Part shown: positions 34,077 to 36,639 of the stretch, piece by piece | Numbering within the stretch: position 1 is the first letter of the stretch | Layout: every line of letters begins with the position of its first letter | Origin: Treponema sp. | GTDB lineage: Bacteria > Spirochaetota > Spirochaetia > Treponematales > Treponemataceae | Reading direction: 5' to 3' | Length of the DNA: 36,639 nucleotides | NCBI GenBank assembly: GCA_024690865.1 | Contig: JAILON010000070.1 | Span: 1-36,639 of the forward strand | Made by a program: the position numbers and the translations under genes | Notes under the pieces: generated by a model | Databases searched by the model: none | Seen by the model: only the letters and a program-made list of their open reading frames with translations | What the model was told of the DNA's origin: nothing

Positions 34077-34481
34077 TCAAGCCCAGACTTCGTACCGCAG
34101 GTCTTTGATTCTTCCCAAATACTGTTCGTTATTTGTTATAAGAACGGCATCATTCTCAATGGTTGTCGCCCCGATGAAAATATCATCATCTTCAATGAGC
34201 TTGCCGGTATTTTTCAAATCTGCATATATTTGGGCGGAACGTTCATACATATCAAAATCCATAAGGACGACTTCAAAATAGGAATGAAGTATCACTTGTA
34301 GCGCATGAAGTTTTGTCGTTGCCTTTGATGCAATCAACCCTCTTTTCAGTTCATAATAGGTGACTGCAGAAATATACAGCTCACAATCATCTTCGTCAAT
34401 CAAAGCTTTTAGTTTTGATTGTATTGAAGAATTCTTCTGTAAGAGATAGCTGATGATGTTTGTGTCCAGCAAATACTTCAT
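34077..34481 (-). CDS. vapC: PIN-domain ribonuclease toxin (VapC family)
   Basis: A 134-residue PIN domain. The first metal-binding Asp is in KYLLDTNIISYLL, the Glu in TYYELKRG, the acidic cluster in GKLIEDDDIFIGATTI, and the last motif in AVLITNNEQYL. VapC toxins cleave tRNA or rRNA until neutralised by the cognate antitoxin. Its ATG overlaps the antitoxin stop (TAATG), so the pair is coupled. The DNA is AT-richer than the chromosomal genes upstream in the window, which suggests transfer. Confidence 0.93.
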   Translation of the reverse strand: MKYLLDTNIISYLLQKNSSIQSKLKALIDEDDCELYISAVTYYELKRGLIASKATTKLHALQVILHSYFEVVLMDFDMYERSAQIYADLKNTGKLIEDDDIFIGATTIENDAVLITNNEQYLGRIKDLRYEVWA

Positions 34482-34792
34482 TAAAGCTCCACCGTTTTGA
34501 AGCGGAGAGGTTCCTTCATTGCCTCTGCAAAAGCTTTCGCCTCGTCATCAGAAAGGAGGTTGAACAAATCGTCAACGGCTTTTTTCTGCCTTGCCTTGCG
34601 GTTCTTTTCAGCCTCAAGATGGACATCGGGCATTTCATCCAAAAGCTTGCGGAGCGATTCAAACTGTTTCCCGTTTGCTTCATGAGCTTCTGTTTGCTCC
34701 GGTATCTGGACAAACACCTTCTGCCGAGGCTTTAAATCAACTGGTTCCAAGGTTCGAACCGCGGTTCCGTCAAAATAACCTTCAATCGTCAT
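34481..34792 (-). CDS. Antitoxin partner of the VapC-type toxin
   Basis: A 103-residue protein starting at ATG 34792 (AGGAGG 6 nt upstream). The N-terminal ~35 residues (MTIEGYFDGTAVRTLEPVDL) form a short beta region like the AF2212/DUF104-type antitoxins. A charged helical tail (DVHLEAEKNRKARQKKAVDD) would wrap the toxin. The open frame extends upstream but overlaps the promoter. The DNA-binding type is not certain. Confidence 0.8.
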   Translation of the reverse strand: MTIEGYFDGTAVRTLEPVDLKPRQKVFVQIPEQTEAHEANGKQFESLRKLLDEMPDVHLEAEKNRKARQKKAVDDLFNLLSDDEAKAFAEAMKEPLRFKTVEL

Positions 34793-34822
34793 GACATGCC
34801 TCCTTTCCGTGAGTTTGAATAT

Positions 34823-34851
34823 AGTATAGCACGGATTCCCCCAAAAGTCCA
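34823..34851 (-). promoter_or_regulatory. Promoter of the intact toxin-antitoxin pair
   Basis: On the minus strand, TGGACT (34851-34846), 17 bp, TATACT (34828-34823). The rest of 34852-35019 has no gene, only a short open tail with CPECG...CC cysteines. Confidence 0.6.
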
Positions 34852-35019
34852 CAGCAGGAGACAGGCAGGACATAAAACGATCTTTCTCGCCCTTCCCGTC
34901 CGCTGTCAGCAGCACACAAACATATTCTTCTTCGCGTTGCGTCTGCCGCACTCGGGGCACTTGGGTCCCAGAAGGCCGTACGGGGCAGCGGAGGTTGATG
35001 AAAATATCTTCCCTGCCGG

Positions 35020-35439
35020 TTATCTTATTGAAATCAGACTCAAGAATTCCTGTGGTGAAACAGCAGGAATATCGGATGAAACAAAATCATCCAGATTTCT
35101 GGTTATTATGTAATCGAGATTATAATCGGAGGTACATTGCATCTGCAAGCCATCCTCCAAGTCAGTCCAGCTTTAGTTCTCTATGAAACGCAATATATCT
35201 TCCTTGCTCTCAGAAATGATTTCATTACGGCTCATAAGCAGTTGAAGGAGCTTCTTCTTTTCATCCGCAGGGAATTTCTTGTCGATGATATAAAACAAAT
35301 CGCAGATCGAATGCACCGTGAGGTACGATGTTTCACATCCGAACCATATTTTATTGAGAAGCATTTTTGCAGTTTCATAAAACGGCTCTCGCCTCAAAAA
35401 CCAGTCCAGAATGATATTCGTGTCAACAAGTACTTCCAT
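35020..35439 (-). pseudogene. PIN-domain toxin interrupted by an in-frame stop
   Basis: Read from the ATG at 35439, a PIN domain begins (MEVLVDTNIILDWFLRREPF) and runs to RFIEN, where TAA (35173-35175, minus strand) ends it after 88 codons. The same frame then continues with SWTDLEDGLQMQCTS, DYIITRNLDDF and SPQEFLSL to a second TAA at 35020-35022. The two parts together make a normal 139-residue PIN toxin, and the second part supplies the conserved acidic ED and the TRN motif. A single nonsense change therefore removes the catalytic C-terminal half. The gene overlaps its antitoxin by 17 nt. Confidence 0.85.
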
Positions 35440-35658
35440 ACTTATCCTCAAAATATGTTTTCCGAGCCGAATCCGCGTCTATACCTGCCCCCAAGCCACT
35501 GAAATGCTCAAACAATGCAAGGTCTGTTTCTTTGTTCACATCCTCATTTTCTTTCCGAGAGCTTAAAATATCCGCAATTTTTTTTGCAGGATTTCAAGTT
35601 GAAAAACCTGCAAAAAATCTATCTGCTGCGCGTATTGCTCGAATGCTACATCGCTCAT
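35423..35658 (-). pseudogene. Antitoxin gene frameshifted at an A8 tract
   Basis: ATG at 35658 begins MSDVAFEQYAQQIDFL and reaches FQLEILQKK at eight adenines (35578-35585, minus strand), after which the frame stops within a few codons. Adding one adenine restores IADILSSRKENEDVNKETDL and the rest to a TGA at 35423, giving a 78-residue antitoxin overlapping the PIN gene by 17 nt. The first part matches the short MxxAxExYxxxID antitoxin type paired with PIN toxins. Either decay or transcriptional slippage on the A8 run. No annotated gene covers it. Confidence 0.75.
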
Positions 35659-35680
35659 ATCATCACCCCCAGCTTCTGCC

Positions 35681-35709
35681 AGTATATCACACAAAGCTGG
35701 GTATGGCTA
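35681..35709 (-). promoter_or_regulatory. Possible promoter of the broken toxin-antitoxin pair
   Basis: On the minus strand, TAGCCA (35709-35704), 17 bp, TATACT (35686-35681) with extended TG. It straddles the edge of the transposase remnant, so the original promoter may have been altered. Confidence 0.4.
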
Positions 35710-36361
35710 CCCCACGTCCCCCGGCCGGGCTCCTGAAGCTGTGCCGTGCGGAGAAGCAGAAGGGGCATCCCGCGCTCGACATTTTCCTCAAGCAGATTTA
35801 TGGCGCGTGCAGGAAACGCTGCGGGCGGGCCAAGTTCCTGCTGTCGGTCGCCGTGAGCATACTTGAGGACGGAAAGGCCGTCATTCCGGCGAGAATCGTA
35901 TGCGTGAGGAACCGCAACAACAGGAAGGACTGGATTGCGTTCATCTGCACCGACATGTCGCTCTCGGAGGAGGAGATCATATCGGTGTACGGCAAGCGGT
36001 GGAAGATAGAAGTTTTCTTCAAGACTTGCAAGACCATGCTCAACCTCGGCTCCGAGTGCCACAGCCTGTCATATGACGCGCTCACTGCCCACGAGTCCCT
36101 CGTTTTCATACGGTATATGTTCCTTGCCCTCCAGAATCGGCTCTGCGAGGACGGGAGGAGTTTCGGGGAGCTTTTCTTCAGCGTGTTGATGAGATTGCGG
36201 ACATCAGCTTTGATAGTGCAATCAGGCTTATCATAGACCTGTTGCTGCAGTCCGTGAAGGAAGTTTTTGGCTTTACAGACTCCAAATTGGACATGCTCGT
36301 CGACGATTTCCGCCAGAAACTCCCCCCGTGTTACCAGAGGGCCTTAAGATGTGCGGCCTGA
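35704..36361 (+). pseudogene. IS4-family transposase remnant (5'-truncated, frameshifted)
   Basis: The recognisable part starts near 35730 and carries the IS4 signature Y-x2-R-x3-E-x6-K in YGKRWKIEVFFKTCK, followed by LGSECHSLSYDALTAHESLV and FIRYMFLALQNR. The N-terminal half with the first catalytic Asp is missing. Near 36170-36185 the frame shifts: after GRSFGELFF, the expected C-terminus (LQRVDEIADISFDSAIRLII and beyond) continues in another frame to a TGA at 36361. It is a dead fragment. Terminal inverted repeats were not found. It lies directly upstream of the broken toxin-antitoxin pair on the opposite strand. Confidence 0.85.
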
Positions 36362-36426
36362 GGCATTTGGTGGCTGTTCCCCTATATTTTACAAGGCTCA
36401 CCTAAGTTTTTCATGTGGGAAGTTTG

Positions 36427-36473
36427 AGTAACATAATACGCAGAGGCTGTCAATAAGTTGATAAGAGGTAACT
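36427..36473. repeat. Direct repeat copy B, degenerate ECF promoter segment
   Basis: 40/47 identical to 33878-33924, five of seven differences being transitions. On the minus strand it keeps TTGACA with a 17-bp spacer, but the -10 is TACTCA. The distal operator is GTTA-N8-CAAC and the proximal one has lost its second half. No S-component gene follows it. The rest of 36362-36502 shows no gene. Confidence 0.8.
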
Positions 36474-36502
36474 CATTATGAACGAACGAACCATCCGCAA
36501 CT

Positions 36503-36639
36503 GAGACCTTGTAAAAAAAAGTGTGTAAATGGCTCACAAATATGATACTCTAAAGGAGGAGTACGATAGTGGCCAAGAAGAAAGAAAAAGATATCATCGA
36601 CCAGCTGCTGGATCAGATTGACTTTCACGGAATGACAGC
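36503..36639 (+). mobile_element. Left part of an IS256-family insertion sequence (runs off the window)
   Basis: Sequence around 36503-36527 (GAGACCTTGT, an A tract, then GTGTGTAAA) resembles the ends of IS256-type elements, which usually carry a TGTGTAAA core. The transposase begins shortly after. The exact terminus and any target duplication cannot be settled without the other end. Confidence 0.55.
36569..36639 (+). CDS. IS256-family (mutator-type) transposase, N-terminal fragment
   Basis: GTG at 36569 with AAAGGAGGA 8 nt upstream begins MAKKKEKDIIDQLLDQIDFH and continues GMT to the window edge. The basic start followed by a short helix and DFHGMT-type turn matches the N-terminus of IS256 transposases, whose catalytic DDE domain would lie outside. 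Only 23 codons are visible, so the call rests on a short stretch plus the flanking sequence. Confidence 0.65.
   Translation, partial: MAKKKEKDIIDQLLDQIDFHGMT

Overview
The window looks like the chromosome of a diderm spirochaete, most likely a gut or rumen Treponema. The clues are lipoproteins and a beta-barrel outer-membrane protein, an RsbU/RsbV-type partner-switching operon, glgC, pflB and a Trep_Strep (MptD-type) ECF S component. The first ~24.6 kb is GC-rich chromosomal sequence. From ~24.7 kb the genes are more accessory, and from ~33.9 kb the DNA is visibly AT-richer and full of toxin-antitoxin genes and insertion-sequence debris. I see no rRNA, tRNA or CRISPR array. Many genes have readable sigma70-type promoters with 17-bp spacers, which helped to define operons.

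Layout. 0.1-3.5 kb: a cytidylate-kinase-like/BON protein and pyruvate formate-lyase. 3.7-4.4 kb (minus): two four-helix SMR/EamA half-transporters. 4.53-4.65 kb (minus): a probable unannotated small RNA with a perfect consensus promoter and a Rho-independent terminator. 4.66-9.56 kb (minus): an operon of two SpoIIE/RsbU phosphatases, an STAS antagonist and a VanY-like lipoprotein carboxypeptidase; one phosphatase has lost metal ligands. 9.7-11.0 kb (minus): glgC. 11.2-14.3 kb: an RlmD-type rRNA methyltransferase and a beta-propeller protein. 14.3-15.3 kb (minus): an Hpt protein and a DJ-1 protein. 15.4-19.5 kb: a two-receiver regulator, a soluble hybrid histidine kinase and a PHP phosphoesterase. 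19.5-21.7 kb (minus): a polar amino-acid ABC importer. 21.9-24.6 kb: a threonine-synthase homologue whose PLP lysine is arginine, then an outer-membrane barrel.

24.7-26.9 kb (minus): a CPBP membrane protease and a class-C-like serine hydrolase with C-terminal membrane helices. 27.1-29.8 kb (minus): a zinc operon (COG0523 GTPase, then a ZnuA protein with a ZinT domain nested inside its His-rich loop), controlled by a 7-1-7 Fur/Zur-type box over the start site. 30.0-33.9 kb (minus): an ECF transporter (S component, EcfT, CPBP protease, double EcfA). Two of its promoters share a GTTA-N8-TAAC operator that occurs three times. 34.1-35.7 kb (minus): one intact VapC-type toxin-antitoxin pair and a second pair in which both genes are broken. 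35.7-36.6 kb: an IS4-family transposase remnant, a 47-bp duplicated copy of the ECF promoter, and the start of an IS256-family transposase that runs off the window.

The observations most worth following are the 4.6-kb small RNA, the nested ZnuA-ZinT protein with its Zur box, the lysine-less threonine synthase, the pseudo-phosphatase beside an intact phosphatase, the shared ECF operator and its duplicated copy, and the doubly damaged toxin-antitoxin pair.
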